Assembly (NCBI GenBank): GCA_965224785.1
Contig: OZ245062.1
Coordinates: forward strand, 1,860,001-1,924,000
Direction: 5' to 3'
From: JALSNL01 sp036479585
Lineage (GTDB): Bacteria > Bacteroidota > Ignavibacteria > Ignavibacteriales > Melioribacteraceae
DNA: 64,000 nucleotides
The first letter of the stretch is position 1, and each line of letters opens with the position of its first letter. Shown one piece after another: positions 45,552 through 54,770 of this stretch. The notes under the pieces were generated by a model, which saw only the letters and a program-made list of their open reading frames with translations, was not told where the DNA came from and searched no databases. Made by a program: the position numbers and the translations under genes.

Positions 45552-47975
45552 ATGTTTAGACTTAAATCAATAATACTAAGTACATTTTTCACTTTACTAT
45601 CTGTGTTTTTTTTATTGAACCTCCAAACTAATGCACAAGAGGTTAGCTCAGATAATTCAGCAAACTTTTACAAAACTTTTAGTAAGGATGGAGCTTGGTG
45701 TTGGTTTTCCGACCCACGAGCAGTTTACCTAAATGGAAAAATATATTCAGGCTGGGTATCGTCTGATGGCAGCATTATGGTAGCTAGTTATAATGAAAAA
45801 ACTGGAGAGAAAAAAGAGGTCAATATTTATCCCCAGTTTAATAAGGATGATCATGCAAATCCCTCATTTGTAATATTACCTGACAAAAGAATTATGGTAT
45901 TTTTTACCGCACACTCTTTGTTAGGTTTAGGCGAAAAAGTACCTGCAATTACTTACGCAACTACTAAATATCCTGAAGACATTACTGAATGGGAAATTCA
46001 AAAAAAGATAACGCAAAATTCTAAAGGACCGAGAGGTTTTTGCTACACTAATCCTATTATGTTGTCAGAAGAAAATAATAGAATATATATTTTTTGGAGA
46101 GGTGGAGATTATAAACCTACTTTCAGTTACACAGATGATTTTGGAAAAACTTGGTCTAAAGTTTTTTCGTTAGTAAAATCATCTAAGTTTACAAGCAAGA
46201 GACCTTATGTAAAAGTTGCAAGTAATGGCAAAGATGAAATTCACTTTGCATTTACTGATGGGCACCCGCGTAATGAACCACTTAATAGTATCTATTATTT
46301 GAAATACAAAGGTGGCAAATTTTACAAAGCAGATGGAACTCAAATTGGTACTATGGAAAACCTTCCCATAGTACACGAAGATTGTAGCATTGTATATAAC
46401 TCACCTAAAGAATTTAAGAAAAACCGATTTGGAATTAGATCATGGATTTGGGATATAGCATTAGCTGAAGATGGGAATCCTACAATAGCTTATACGCTTT
46501 TGCCGGAAGAGACAAAACATCATTACTACTATGCTAAATGGGATGGACAAGCATGGAGTAATTCAAAAATTTCAAATGCCGGCTCATCATTTCCAAGATA
46601 CAAAAGAGTGAAGGAATATAAAGAACCTGAACCTCATTACTCCGGAGGAATATATTTAGATCACGAAAACCCAAACATAGTTTATTATTCAAAACCTATA
46701 AATGACATTTTTGAAATCTATAAAGCAGAAACAAAAGACAATGGAAAAACTTGGGTTGAAACAGCAATTACAACTAATTCAAAAAAAGATAACGTTCGTC
46801 CCTATGCTATTAGGGGAGCAAACAACTATGCCTCTAGCCAAGTACTATGGATGTTTAATAATCATTATTCAAAGTATGTTGATTACAACTCTGAGATTAA
46901 GATGGATATTGAAAAAGAAAAACCATCTTTTAGTTTAACTAAAAATGCTGTTAAAGATGTATTACAAAGAGTAGCTGATTGGCAAGTTAATGAAGAGCTT
47001 AAACATTCATTAGGTGGTTGGACCAATGGAGCTCTATTTGCCGGAATGGTTGAGTGGGCAAAAATGGCAGACGATTCATCTTATTTTGAATATTTAGAAG
47101 ATAAAGGCAATCAACTTCGTTGGGCTAGAAAAATGCGAACTAATCCTTACTCACGTTACAATGCAGATGATTATGCAACCGGACAAATGTTTGTTGAAAT
47201 GTTTCGCATTTATGGAAATGAGAAAATGATTAAACCTACGGAACGTTATTTCAATTTCATATTAGCTCATCCTTCAAAACGTTCATTAAATTTTATTAGG
47301 AAGGAAACCTCTGATCCGCATGAAAGATGGAGTTGGTGTGATGCTTTATTTATGGCTCCAACCGTTTGGGCAAAAATGGCAAATGAGCTAAATAGAAAAG
47401 ATTATTTAAATTTTATGCACGAAGAATATTTAGCTACTTATAATTACCTTTATGATAAGGTGGAACATTTATTTTATAGAGATGATAATTATTTTACAAA
47501 AGTAGAAGCAAATGGTAAAAAAATATTTTGGGGTCGTGGAAACGGTTGGGTAATTGGAGGATTACCAACCATACTTGAGGAAGTGCCAAGTAATTGGGAA
47601 GGTAAAATATTTTACGAAACATTATTTAAAGAAATGGCAACTAAAATTGCTTCGTTACAAGACGGAGACGGATATTGGCATGCAAGTTTGCTTGATCCTG
47701 AATCTTATCCAAACCCTGAAACTAGCTCAAGTGCATTCTTTACTTATGCTTTAGCTTGGGGAATTAATAATGGGTATTTAAGCAAAGAAGAATTTCAATC
47801 AGTAGTAAATAAAGGATGGGAAGCATTAGTTAAAGCAGTATATCCAGATGGAAAATTAGGTTGGGTGCAACCAATTGGGCATGATCCTAAAAAAGTTACT
47901 GAAGAAATGACAGAAGTTTATGGAGTTGGTGCATTTTTACTTGCTGGAACAGAAATTTTTAAAATGATAAAGTAG
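45552..47975 (+). CDS. Fusion of BNR_4-type propeller and GH105-like unsaturated uronyl hydrolase
   Basis: This 807-residue protein has two parts. After a signal peptide (about 1-28), residues 40-455 form a BNR-repeat propeller. Hallmarks of Pfam BNR_4 are WCWFSDPRAVY (49-60), DDHANPSF (99-106) and FTDGHPRNEP (234-243). Residues about 464-807 form an (alpha/alpha)6 barrel like GH105. It has WCDALFMAP (595-603), where D597 matches the catalytic aspartate of YteR, and the FWGRGNGWVIGG loop (659-670). Known ulvan lyases of families PL24/PL25 are also propellers, so the N-half may be a lyase whose unsaturated products the C-half cleaves. That coupling is inference. It is the last gene before the convergent junction. 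Confidence 0.82.
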   Translation: MFRLKSIILSTFFTLLSVFFLLNLQTNAQEVSSDNSANFYKTFSKDGAWCWFSDPRAVYLNGKIYSGWVSSDGSIMVASYNEKTGEKKEVNIYPQFNKDDHANPSFVILPDKRIMVFFTAHSLLGLGEKVPAITYATTKYPEDITEWEIQKKITQNSKGPRGFCYTNPIMLSEENNRIYIFWRGGDYKPTFSYTDDFGKTWSKVFSLVKSSKFTSKRPYVKVASNGKDEIHFAFTDGHPRNEPLNSIYYLKYKGGKFYKADGTQIGTMENLPIVHEDCSIVYNSPKEFKKNRFGIRSWIWDIALAEDGNPTIAYTLLPEETKHHYYYAKWDGQAWSNSKISNAGSSFPRYKRVKEYKEPEPHYSGGIYLDHENPNIVYYSKPINDIFEIYKAETKDNGKTWVETAITTNSKKDNVRPYAIRGANNYASSQVLWMFNNHYSKYVDYNSEIKMDIEKEKPSFSLTKNAVKDVLQRVADWQVNEELKHSLGGWTNGALFAGMVEWAKMADDSSYFEYLEDKGNQLRWARKMRTNPYSRYNADDYATGQMFVEMFRIYGNEKMIKPTERYFNFILAHPSKRSLNFIRKETSDPHERWSWCDALFMAPTVWAKMANELNRKDYLNFMHEEYLATYNYLYDKVEHLFYRDDNYFTKVEANGKKIFWGRGNGWVIGGLPTILEEVPSNWEGKIFYETLFKEMATKIASLQDGDGYWHASLLDPESYPNPETSSSAFFTYALAWGINNGYLSKEEFQSVVNKGWEALVKAVYPDGKLGWVQPIGHDPKKVTEEMTEVYGVGAFLLAGTEIFKMIK

Positions 47976-48029
47976 AATAGTTGAATTAAATTCCATTTAG
48001 GATCATTTATAATATTTCCCTATAAGATA

Positions 48030-48056
48030 CTCCAGCACCAATATGTGGTGCTGGAG
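48030..48056. terminator. Bidirectional hairpin between converging blocks
   Basis: CTCCAGCACCA (48030-48040) and TGGTGCTGGAG (48046-48056) form a perfect 11-bp stem around the loop ATATG. It lies between the stops of the last + gene and the last - gene, where it can serve both strands. No T-run follows on either side, so it is not a textbook intrinsic terminator. The rest of the 142-bp gap shows nothing else. Confidence 0.75.
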
Positions 48057-48117
48057 AAATACGTAAAACTTGTTCTTATAGTTTTAATTGATCTGTAAAT
48101 TCATAATTTTATTATTT

Positions 48118-48840
48118 TTACAGTTGTGTAACTATTAAATTGTCCCACCATAATTCAGTCTTCCAAGTTCTAAAGCCAATAATACCCTTGCTGTGTATAG
48201 GGTTTGCATAATCTTTAATATCTAAGTAAGTTTTCCCATCTACAGAATAAGTTAAACTATTACCTTTTTTTATTATTTCAATACGATAAATTGAATCTTT
48301 AATACAATGATAAGTATTGTTCTCTTTTAGAAGATTGAACCCCGGACAATCTCTGAAACGAAAACGAGCTGTATCAGGATTGCCGTTTGCCAAATATGTA
48401 AAAATATAACCATTCAAATTATGGTAAGTTTTATAACTTCCATCCTTTCGTAAATCGCTACTTTCAAAAAGAGATTTTCCGGATGGGTCAGAGTATAAAA
48501 AAAAGAAATTGATATTATTTTGATCACCAGGAGATTGAATAACAGAAGCATCAAATTCAACTTTCAAATCACCTGAGAACTCTTTGTTCAACCATATAGT
48601 GGAGACATTAGACTCTCCAATTGAATCTGCAACAGCATCCACCCATAAATGTCCATCTCTAATAACAACTTTTTTAGATCCCTCAATGAACAAATCATTT
48701 GGAATAGAAGAAGAACTAAAATCTTCCTGATGTAATATTTTCTGTTCATTGTCAGAACTGATATTTTCTTTTACGTGTTGCTTGCAACTTTGTAAAATTA
48801 TAAAACTGAATATTAATATTGTAATTTCTAATTGTTTCAT
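48118..48840 (-). CDS. Concanavalin/LamG-like lipoprotein (DUF1961/DUF6250-like)
   Basis: This 240-residue lipoprotein (lipobox LQSC, cysteine at 19) is built of beta strands in the order expected for a concanavalin-like jelly roll. Blocks include IWLNKEFSGDLKVEFDA, NNINFFFLYSDP, RFRDCPGFNLLKENN and KGIIGFRTWKTELWWDNL. It recalls the DUF1961/DUF6250 proteins found beside polysaccharide-degrading genes in Bacteroidota, but I cannot confirm which. It starts 13 bp after the upstream esterase gene and is the last gene of the - block. It most likely binds or cleaves a polysaccharide at the cell surface. Catalytic residues are not evident. Confidence 0.6.
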   Translation of the reverse strand: MKQLEITILIFSFIILQSCKQHVKENISSDNEQKILHQEDFSSSSIPNDLFIEGSKKVVIRDGHLWVDAVADSIGESNVSTIWLNKEFSGDLKVEFDASVIQSPGDQNNINFFFLYSDPSGKSLFESSDLRKDGSYKTYHNLNGYIFTYLANGNPDTARFRFRDCPGFNLLKENNTYHCIKDSIYRIEIIKKGNSLTYSVDGKTYLDIKDYANPIHSKGIIGFRTWKTELWWDNLIVTQL

Positions 48841-48852
48841 TTTTTTAAATAA

Positions 48853-50259
48853 TTATTTATTCCAGCTATCTGTTCTAAAAGAAGAAGCAGGAAGTCCGTC
48901 TGTATTTAATAAAGATCCTTGTGGACAATCATCAAAACCATATCTAACTGCTACCGGATTATTAACTTTATCTGACCAAACAGTTAATGTTTTTGCTCTA
49001 TTAATTTTTACTTGTGCTGGATAAAAAACTTTATCTTCTCCTGCAATAGTAAAATCTGTTAATTCTTTACCAAAACTACTTAAACCATATTTTCTATAAT
49101 CGAATAATAATTCAATCTTACCATCATCCGTTTTTTTCATTTCTTTATAAACAGGTCCACTATAAGCTACGCCAGGAATATTATAAGTTTTTGATAAAGC
49201 CCAGTATGCAAGTCTTTCTCCAACTAATCTTTTTTCCGGTGGATGAATACTTCTACAATTTCCAATATCCATAGTTACAGCCATTCCAGTATTCTCAACA
49301 GTTTGCATTGTGTATAATTGTGCTTCTCGTAAAAATGCTGAGAGACTATCATTATAATTAAAAGGAGAAATTTGAACGAAGTAAAAAGGCATATCAGACT
49401 GTTGCCATTTGTCTCTCCATAATTCAATCATAGAAGGAAATAGTTTTTTATATTCAGCCGCATTGCGATGGTTCGATTCCCCTTGATACCAAATTGATCC
49501 AGCAATATTATAACCAACAAAAGGATGTATCATTCCATTATACAATAATGTTGGTTTTTGGTTTTGTCCTTTTTTAGGAATTGCAGTTGGAATTTCTAGA
49601 TGTCCAAATTGTGATGTAATTACCTCATTGTTCATCCAAGCCTCTACCTTAGAACCTCCCCAAGATGTATGAATCAAACCAATAGGAACTTTAAGAATGC
49701 TATGTAATTTTTTAGCAAAGAAATATGCAGTTGCACTAAACTTCCCGACAGTTGAAGGATCTGCACTGAACCATTGTCCTTCTATATCATCAAGAGGTTT
49801 TAAGCTTGGAGTACGTTTTGCATTAAATAAATGTATCTGATTATTTTTTGAATTAAGTATAGCTTCGTTGCTTCCAATTATGGGTTGATTTCCATAACCC
49901 AAAAGTGTCATCTGCATATTCGATTGACCCGAACATAACCATACTTCACCAATCATAACATTAGCCAAGTTAACTACGCTACTTCCCATAACTACTACAG
50001 AGTAAGGTCCACCAGCAGATGGAGTTTGAAGTTTTGTTTTCCATCGCCCATCATTACCAACTATTGCCTTGGCCTCATTCCCCCAACTTCCTGTAACTGT
50101 AATAGTAGCATTAGGATTATCCTTTCCCCAAATTGCAACTTCTTTATTCTGTTGCAAAACCATATTGTTGCTAAAAAAAGTTGGTAGCTTAGTTTGTGCA
50201 AAAACTGATAGCGAACAAAATAGCATTAAATATAAAATTGTTTTTTTTATCTGTTTCAT
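48853..50259 (-). CDS. Sialate O-acetylesterase-like SGNH hydrolase
   Basis: The 468-residue exported enzyme (signal peptide about 1-22) belongs to the sialate O-acetylesterase family. Members remove O-acetyl groups from sugars. The pattern is complete: an N-terminal beta domain with FFSNNMVLQQ (28-37), the nucleophile S113 in CSGQSNMQM, the SWGGSKVEAW block, the WYQGESNH block and the family's C-terminal LPASSFRTD. An AAAGGAG ribosome site lies 5 bp before the ATG. In this setting the acetylated sugar need not be sialic acid, because Bacteroidota enzymes of this family act on plant and algal glycans. It lies between a sulfatase and a concanavalin-like lipoprotein. Confidence 0.9.
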   Translation of the reverse strand: MKQIKKTILYLMLFCSLSVFAQTKLPTFFSNNMVLQQNKEVAIWGKDNPNATITVTGSWGNEAKAIVGNDGRWKTKLQTPSAGGPYSVVVMGSSVVNLANVMIGEVWLCSGQSNMQMTLLGYGNQPIIGSNEAILNSKNNQIHLFNAKRTPSLKPLDDIEGQWFSADPSTVGKFSATAYFFAKKLHSILKVPIGLIHTSWGGSKVEAWMNNEVITSQFGHLEIPTAIPKKGQNQKPTLLYNGMIHPFVGYNIAGSIWYQGESNHRNAAEYKKLFPSMIELWRDKWQQSDMPFYFVQISPFNYNDSLSAFLREAQLYTMQTVENTGMAVTMDIGNCRSIHPPEKRLVGERLAYWALSKTYNIPGVAYSGPVYKEMKKTDDGKIELLFDYRKYGLSSFGKELTDFTIAGEDKVFYPAQVKINRAKTLTVWSDKVNNPVAVRYGFDDCPQGSLLNTDGLPASSFRTDSWNK

Positions 50260-50343
50260 CGTTACTCCTTTATTTTTGAATAATACTAATTATTAAAAAA
50301 TGTTTTGATAATTATTCACTAATTGAAAATTTAGAGTTCTAGT

Positions 50344-51978
50344 TTATTCTGGTTTCGGAAATTTCCTTACATGTGCATATCTTTTAAAAGTATCAAAGAT
50401 TTCTTTGTTTGGGCCTATCACTCTTGGGTCTTGTGATTTGTTCAACTCTTTTAACAATTCTTCATAAAACTCATTTTCAATTTCTTTAAACTCAAGTTTA
50501 CCACTTAAATTATTGAGACACTCAGAATCTTCCTTCACATTAAATAATTCATACTCTGGTCTCTTAGCATGAGCTAGATCAAAAAATGTTCTAATTTTTT
50601 CATCTTGATAATTTTCAATTAGATATGCTTTAGATGGAGAATCATCAATATCAGTAAAAGCAGTTTTCGGAATATATTTTTTATTTTCATCTAATCCATA
50701 CATTCCTATTTTACCTTTATAATCATTCTTACTTAATCTTTGTGGAGCACCAGCAGGCCATCGTTCGGGTTTCAAATTCCAGATGTAAATAAAATCCTTT
50801 CCTCTAATTGCTCGTTGAGGATATCCCCAATTTAAATATCTTGAAGAAGAATGTCTTTCTCTTCCAGCAAAAACATATTTTTTTGTTTCATCAACACTCC
50901 CCTCCTTTTCCGATTTAAGAATACCTAGAATACTCTTTCCAGAAATTGGTAACATTCCCTTGGAGCTAGTATTTGTCAATTCAAGAATAGTTGGAGCTAT
51001 ATCTACAAAACTAATTGGGTCATCTACAATTCTACTTCCGGGAAAATTTTTAGGAAAAGAAATTGCCAACGGAACGTGAACACCATACTCATAAGAGTTT
51101 GCTTTAGCTCTTGGGAAAGGCATTCCATTATCAGATGTTACAATCACAATTGTGCTCTCAAGTTCTCCAATTTCTTTTAGATACTCTAGCATTCGTTGAA
51201 GATGTAAATCAAACCACTCAACCTTAACAGCATAATCTAATAAATCTCCACGAATTTCATCAGTGTCTGGGAGGAACTTTGGAACTTCAACATCTTCAAG
51301 TTTTTTACCCATTCGTTTCCATGAATCTTTTTCATACTTCCTATGAGGTTCAGCCGCTCCGTACCAAAAGAAAAAAGGTTTGTCCCCTTTTACATTTTCC
51401 AAAAAATATTTAAAGTTTTCGAAATAATTTGTACTGCTAAAATTTGGAGAAAACCTTTCATCATTATCTGTGCCTGGTTCATAACTAATGTTACTATGCT
51501 TAACTCCGGCTGCATTAGTTTTTCTCCAAAGTGAATCTTTTTCATCTCTGGCATATTGAAAAGGCCCAACGCCTTTTCGTGTTAAGCCAGTAGCATAACC
51601 ATTTTTATTTAGCAAATCTATAAAGGGTACATATTTTTTTAGCCAGGCACTTTGATGCTGACCAGACTGTTCGTTCTGCCAATGATGGCGTCCAGTAACA
51701 ATGGTACTTCTAGATGGAGCACAACCAGGAGATCCAGCATAACAATTTGTGAAATATATTCCCTCATTCGCAATTTTATCAAAGGCCGGAGTTTTTACAA
51801 ACTTACTTCCTCCAAAACTTGTGTGTGGAAATGATTGATCGTCACTTATAGCAAAAAGAATATTTGGTCGTTTCTGCTTCTCGATATTTTTATTGCAAGA
51901 AGTAAATAATACTAACAATAGCATTACTGAAAAACAAAAGATGTTTTTTTTACCTTGTTTTAAGCTACTAATTATCAT
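50344..51978 (-). CDS. Family S1 sulfatase lipoprotein, N-sulfoglucosamine sulfohydrolase-like
   Basis: The sulfatase has 544 residues from the ATG at 51978. I chose that start because it follows a GGGAAG ribosome site and gives a normal lipoprotein signal ending FTSC (cysteine 28). The longer frame to 52086 would translate a 24-bp tandem repeat. The formylglycine motif is C-A-P-S-R with the cysteine at 86. SDDQ and TSDNG supply metal ligands. Instead of GKWH it reads TRKGVGP, and it has KFLPDTDEIRGDL and PFPRAKANSYEYGV blocks. These match the SGSH-like branch that cuts N-sulfated glucosamine. An amino-sugar target is therefore plausible, though this branch is mixed. Confidence 0.85.
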   Translation of the reverse strand: MIISSLKQGKKNIFCFSVMLLLVLFTSCNKNIEKQKRPNILFAISDDQSFPHTSFGGSKFVKTPAFDKIANEGIYFTNCYAGSPGCAPSRSTIVTGRHHWQNEQSGQHQSAWLKKYVPFIDLLNKNGYATGLTRKGVGPFQYARDEKDSLWRKTNAAGVKHSNISYEPGTDNDERFSPNFSSTNYFENFKYFLENVKGDKPFFFWYGAAEPHRKYEKDSWKRMGKKLEDVEVPKFLPDTDEIRGDLLDYAVKVEWFDLHLQRMLEYLKEIGELESTIVIVTSDNGMPFPRAKANSYEYGVHVPLAISFPKNFPGSRIVDDPISFVDIAPTILELTNTSSKGMLPISGKSILGILKSEKEGSVDETKKYVFAGRERHSSSRYLNWGYPQRAIRGKDFIYIWNLKPERWPAGAPQRLSKNDYKGKIGMYGLDENKKYIPKTAFTDIDDSPSKAYLIENYQDEKIRTFFDLAHAKRPEYELFNVKEDSECLNNLSGKLEFKEIENEFYEELLKELNKSQDPRVIGPNKEIFDTFKRYAHVRKFPKPE

Positions 51979-52050
51979 TCTACTTCCCTTACTAATTATT
52001 ATTCTACTTCCCTTACTAATTATTATTCTACTTCCCTTACTAATTATTAT
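51966..52050. repeat. 24-bp tandem repeat carrying a ribosome-binding site
   Basis: Three perfect 24-bp copies (51979-52002, 52003-52026, 52027-52050) are followed by a half copy with one change (51966-51978). Read on the - strand each unit contains AGTAAGGGAAGTAGA, a good ribosome-binding sequence. The base change in the half copy turns ATA into the ATG start of the sulfatase. Each unit is eight codons and keeps the frame open. Confidence 0.85.
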
Positions 52051-52093
52051 TTTTTTGCAAAGAATTGTTATTTGTAAATTGTACATTGTTTAA

Positions 52094-53476
52094 TTATCTT
52101 ATTGGTTTTACTTCTTCTTCCCATTTTGCCAACTTCATTTTTAATTTTGTTGCATCAATTTTATTTTCTAAAATTAAATTATTTTTTTCTTTAATATCAT
52201 TTTTCAGATCAAAAAGATATTCACTAGTTGTCTTATCATTCTTTAAGTTTATATATTTTAAATTTCCACTACGTACTGCTTTCCTTGACCAAACTCCTCT
52301 GAAGGCACGCCAAAAAAGTGTACGATCTTTTACCTGCTTGTTTCCTTCAATATATTCTAAGATATCAATTCCATCAAACTTTCTATTCTTTGGCTCATCA
52401 ATTCCGGCCACTCTAAGAATCGAACTTGAAAAGTCCATGGTCAAACATGGTTGCTCCGAAACAATTCCGGGCTTAATTTTATCTGTCCACTTAACAACAC
52501 TTGGAACTCTAATTCCTCCTTCAAAAAGATTCCCTTTTGTTCCTCGCAAAGGAAAATTACTTCCAGTTGGGTTCGCTCCATTATCACTCATAAATATTAT
52601 CAGGGTATTATCTGAAAAACCTTTTTTTTCTAATCCCAATAAAATATTTCCCATTACTTTATCCATGTGTTCAACCATGGTTAAGTAAACATCTTTGGGT
52701 CCACTCCAACCCCACAAAGGGGATTCTTTGGATAATTGTTCTTTTTTATAATCTTTAGGACCTTGATAAGGAGTGTGAGGAGCAGTAAATGGAACATAAA
52801 TAAAAAAAGGTTTATCGTTAGATTGCTTATCAATAAACTTTATAGTTTCTTCTCCAATTAAATCTGTAAAGTATCCTTCACGCTTAACAATTTTTTCATT
52901 CTCATATAAAGAATAGATTCCATCAGCCCCAGGTTCTGTGTAATGGAAATAATCCATAAGTCCGCCTATAGCATAGAAAGCCTGATCAAAACCATGTTTG
53001 TTTGGGCTGAATTTTTCTTCATACCCAAGATGCCATTTACCAAAAAGCCCAGTATTATATCCGTTGTCTTTTAACATTTTTGCAATTGATGTTTCACTCA
53101 CCGGAAGCCCCAATTCGTTTGCCTCTCTTAGTCTTATCGCATCATCATAACGCCCAACGTTATTAACTCCAATTGCACATTCCAATCCACCAACTCTCTG
53201 TTGATAACGTCCAGTTAACAAAGCAGCTCTTGTAGGTGTACATTCAGGAGCGTTAGCATAGAAGGATGTAAATCGAACTCCCTCGCTCGCTAGTTTATCT
53301 AGAACTGGAGTTTTAATATTTGTACTTCCATAACAACTAGCATCTCCATAGCCCATATCATCCGCAAGAAAAACTATTATGTTTGGTCTATTGGAAACAG
53401 AACCATTAGTACACGAAGTAATACACACTATTGCAAAAATAACAATCATATAAACTAAAATATTTTTATGTTTCAT
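52094..53476 (-). CDS. Family S1 sulfatase lipoprotein (arylsulfatase-like)
   Basis: This is a canonical type I sulfatase of 460 residues from the ATG at 53476. The lipobox ends at C22 (ITSC). The formylglycine motif is C-T-P-T-R with the cysteine at 79, followed by AALLTGRYQQR. LADDMGYGD, LFGKWHLGYEE and FMSDNGAN supply the metal and sulfate ligands. A GTG at 53518, right after the VCBS stop, extends the frame by 14 residues. That would put charged residues before the signal, so the ATG is preferred. The gene overlaps nothing and is co-directional with the next sulfatase, 115 bp away, most of it the tandem repeat. Confidence 0.92.
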   Translation of the reverse strand: MKHKNILVYMIVIFAIVCITSCTNGSVSNRPNIIVFLADDMGYGDASCYGSTNIKTPVLDKLASEGVRFTSFYANAPECTPTRAALLTGRYQQRVGGLECAIGVNNVGRYDDAIRLREANELGLPVSETSIAKMLKDNGYNTGLFGKWHLGYEEKFSPNKHGFDQAFYAIGGLMDYFHYTEPGADGIYSLYENEKIVKREGYFTDLIGEETIKFIDKQSNDKPFFIYVPFTAPHTPYQGPKDYKKEQLSKESPLWGWSGPKDVYLTMVEHMDKVMGNILLGLEKKGFSDNTLIIFMSDNGANPTGSNFPLRGTKGNLFEGGIRVPSVVKWTDKIKPGIVSEQPCLTMDFSSSILRVAGIDEPKNRKFDGIDILEYIEGNKQVKDRTLFWRAFRGVWSRKAVRSGNLKYINLKNDKTTSEYLFDLKNDIKEKNNLILENKIDATKLKMKLAKWEEEVKPIR

Positions 53477-53518
53477 ACGGTTTCTTAACTCCAAAATATT
53501 TTTTATTTTCTTAAGCAC

Positions 53519-54715
53519 TCAATTATATTTATTTACTAAGACTTCAAATTTAGTTGCCCAATGCATGTCTATTCTAAAAATATCAAGATCTCCATCTCCC
53601 TCTAAATCACCAACTTGACCATTATATATTCCATCTTTGCTTAGTACTAGTGGCAGCCATTTTTCATTATTACCTTGGTTTAGATAAATAGTAATTGGGA
53701 ACTCTTTATAACCTATTTTTTTAGCTCGCCCTTTATTTACACCAGCTAGAACATCCATATCACCATCCAAATCGAAATCAAATACTTGTAAAGTATGTAC
53801 GGCTGGAAGGTCTGGTGCTATTATATGTTCCTTCCAATTACCTTCCTTTGGTGATTCTGATTCATACCAAGAAACAGGATAACCTTTAAATTCGGAATGC
53901 GATATAAAGACCTCTGTCCGACCATTACCATTAATATCTTTGCAAAATATTTTAGTTGCATTTATTGACCAATCCCCCTCTTGGTTATTCCATTTCTCAT
54001 CAATCACATAAAGATTCCATTCATCCGAAAAATCATCACCAGGATTTTCCAACCAGTATCCATCCGTAGCAATATCAATATCTCCGTCACCATCTATATC
54101 ACCTACATCAAGACCCTCGTGTAAATTTTTAATAATAATTTCATGAACTAACACCCACTTTGCTGGGCTATCTTGCCTTAATATCGATAATGTATTATTT
54201 ACATAACATACAGTAACCATATCCAATTTTCCATCGTTGTTTAAATCAGCTAGACTAACATCCTTAATAAAATTGGGTACTTGTCCAATGTAAGTCTCTT
54301 TCCACTCTGGATTTGAATACCAAAATATTTCAGTTGGATCACCAGCACCATCTCGTTCACCGGTATGTTTAAAACCCAGCAAATCTATGTCTCCATCATT
54401 ATCAATATCGCCAATATCAAAATCACCACAGGCAAAACTATCTGCACTTATATCGCCACCTGCAATTATATGTTGTTTCCACATGTTACTATCCCTAGTA
54501 CCTTCAAGCCACCCAAGCCATCCACCATTTGCATTATCATTTTGTAATGCAACATCTAACAACCCATCCCCATTGATATCACCTAACGCTCTTGCCCACC
54601 AAGCTGTTGCATCGTTAGCAATTGGTTTAACATTAAACTTTAATTCCTTTTTATTTGAACACCCAAAAAATAAAACTATACTCAAAATTATAAATATGTT
54701 TCTAACAGAAACCAT
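53519..54715 (-). CDS. VCBS/FG-GAP repeat lipoprotein
   Basis: The product is a 398-residue lipoprotein from the ATG at 54715, which has a strong AAAGGAG site and gives a short signal ending FFGC (cysteine 19). A frame start at 54769 would add 18 unlikely residues. It carries at least six calcium-loop repeats, such as GDINGDGLLDV, GDIDNDGDIDL, ADLNNDGKLDM, GDIDGDGDIDI, FDLDGDMDV and GDLEGDGDLDI, so it should be a propeller. It lacks the HHDQ and DHHDGT blocks of the type A and type B proteins here. Its stop is adjacent to the sulfatase frame. The function is unknown. Surface glycan binding fits its context. Confidence 0.72.
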   Translation of the reverse strand: MVSVRNIFIILSIVLFFGCSNKKELKFNVKPIANDATAWWARALGDINGDGLLDVALQNDNANGGWLGWLEGTRDSNMWKQHIIAGGDISADSFACGDFDIGDIDNDGDIDLLGFKHTGERDGAGDPTEIFWYSNPEWKETYIGQVPNFIKDVSLADLNNDGKLDMVTVCYVNNTLSILRQDSPAKWVLVHEIIIKNLHEGLDVGDIDGDGDIDIATDGYWLENPGDDFSDEWNLYVIDEKWNNQEGDWSINATKIFCKDINGNGRTEVFISHSEFKGYPVSWYESESPKEGNWKEHIIAPDLPAVHTLQVFDFDLDGDMDVLAGVNKGRAKKIGYKEFPITIYLNQGNNEKWLPLVLSKDGIYNGQVGDLEGDGDLDIFRIDMHWATKFEVLVNKYN

Positions 54716-54770
54716 TTTAAAACTCCTTTGTTGATTAATAATATTTAATACCGAATGAATTAAAATCAAA

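Noticed and set aside
51966..52050. CRISPR-like array
   Set aside because: The units are head-to-tail with no spacers and no cas genes nearby.
51979..52086. Extended sulfatase N-terminus with a repeated IIISKGSR peptide
   Set aside because: It is translation of a tandem DNA repeat. The ATG at 51978 with its GGGAAG site begins a normal lipoprotein signal.
53477..53518. GTG start for the arylsulfatase-like gene
   Set aside because: It adds a charged 14-residue stretch before the signal peptide and lacks a ribosome site.
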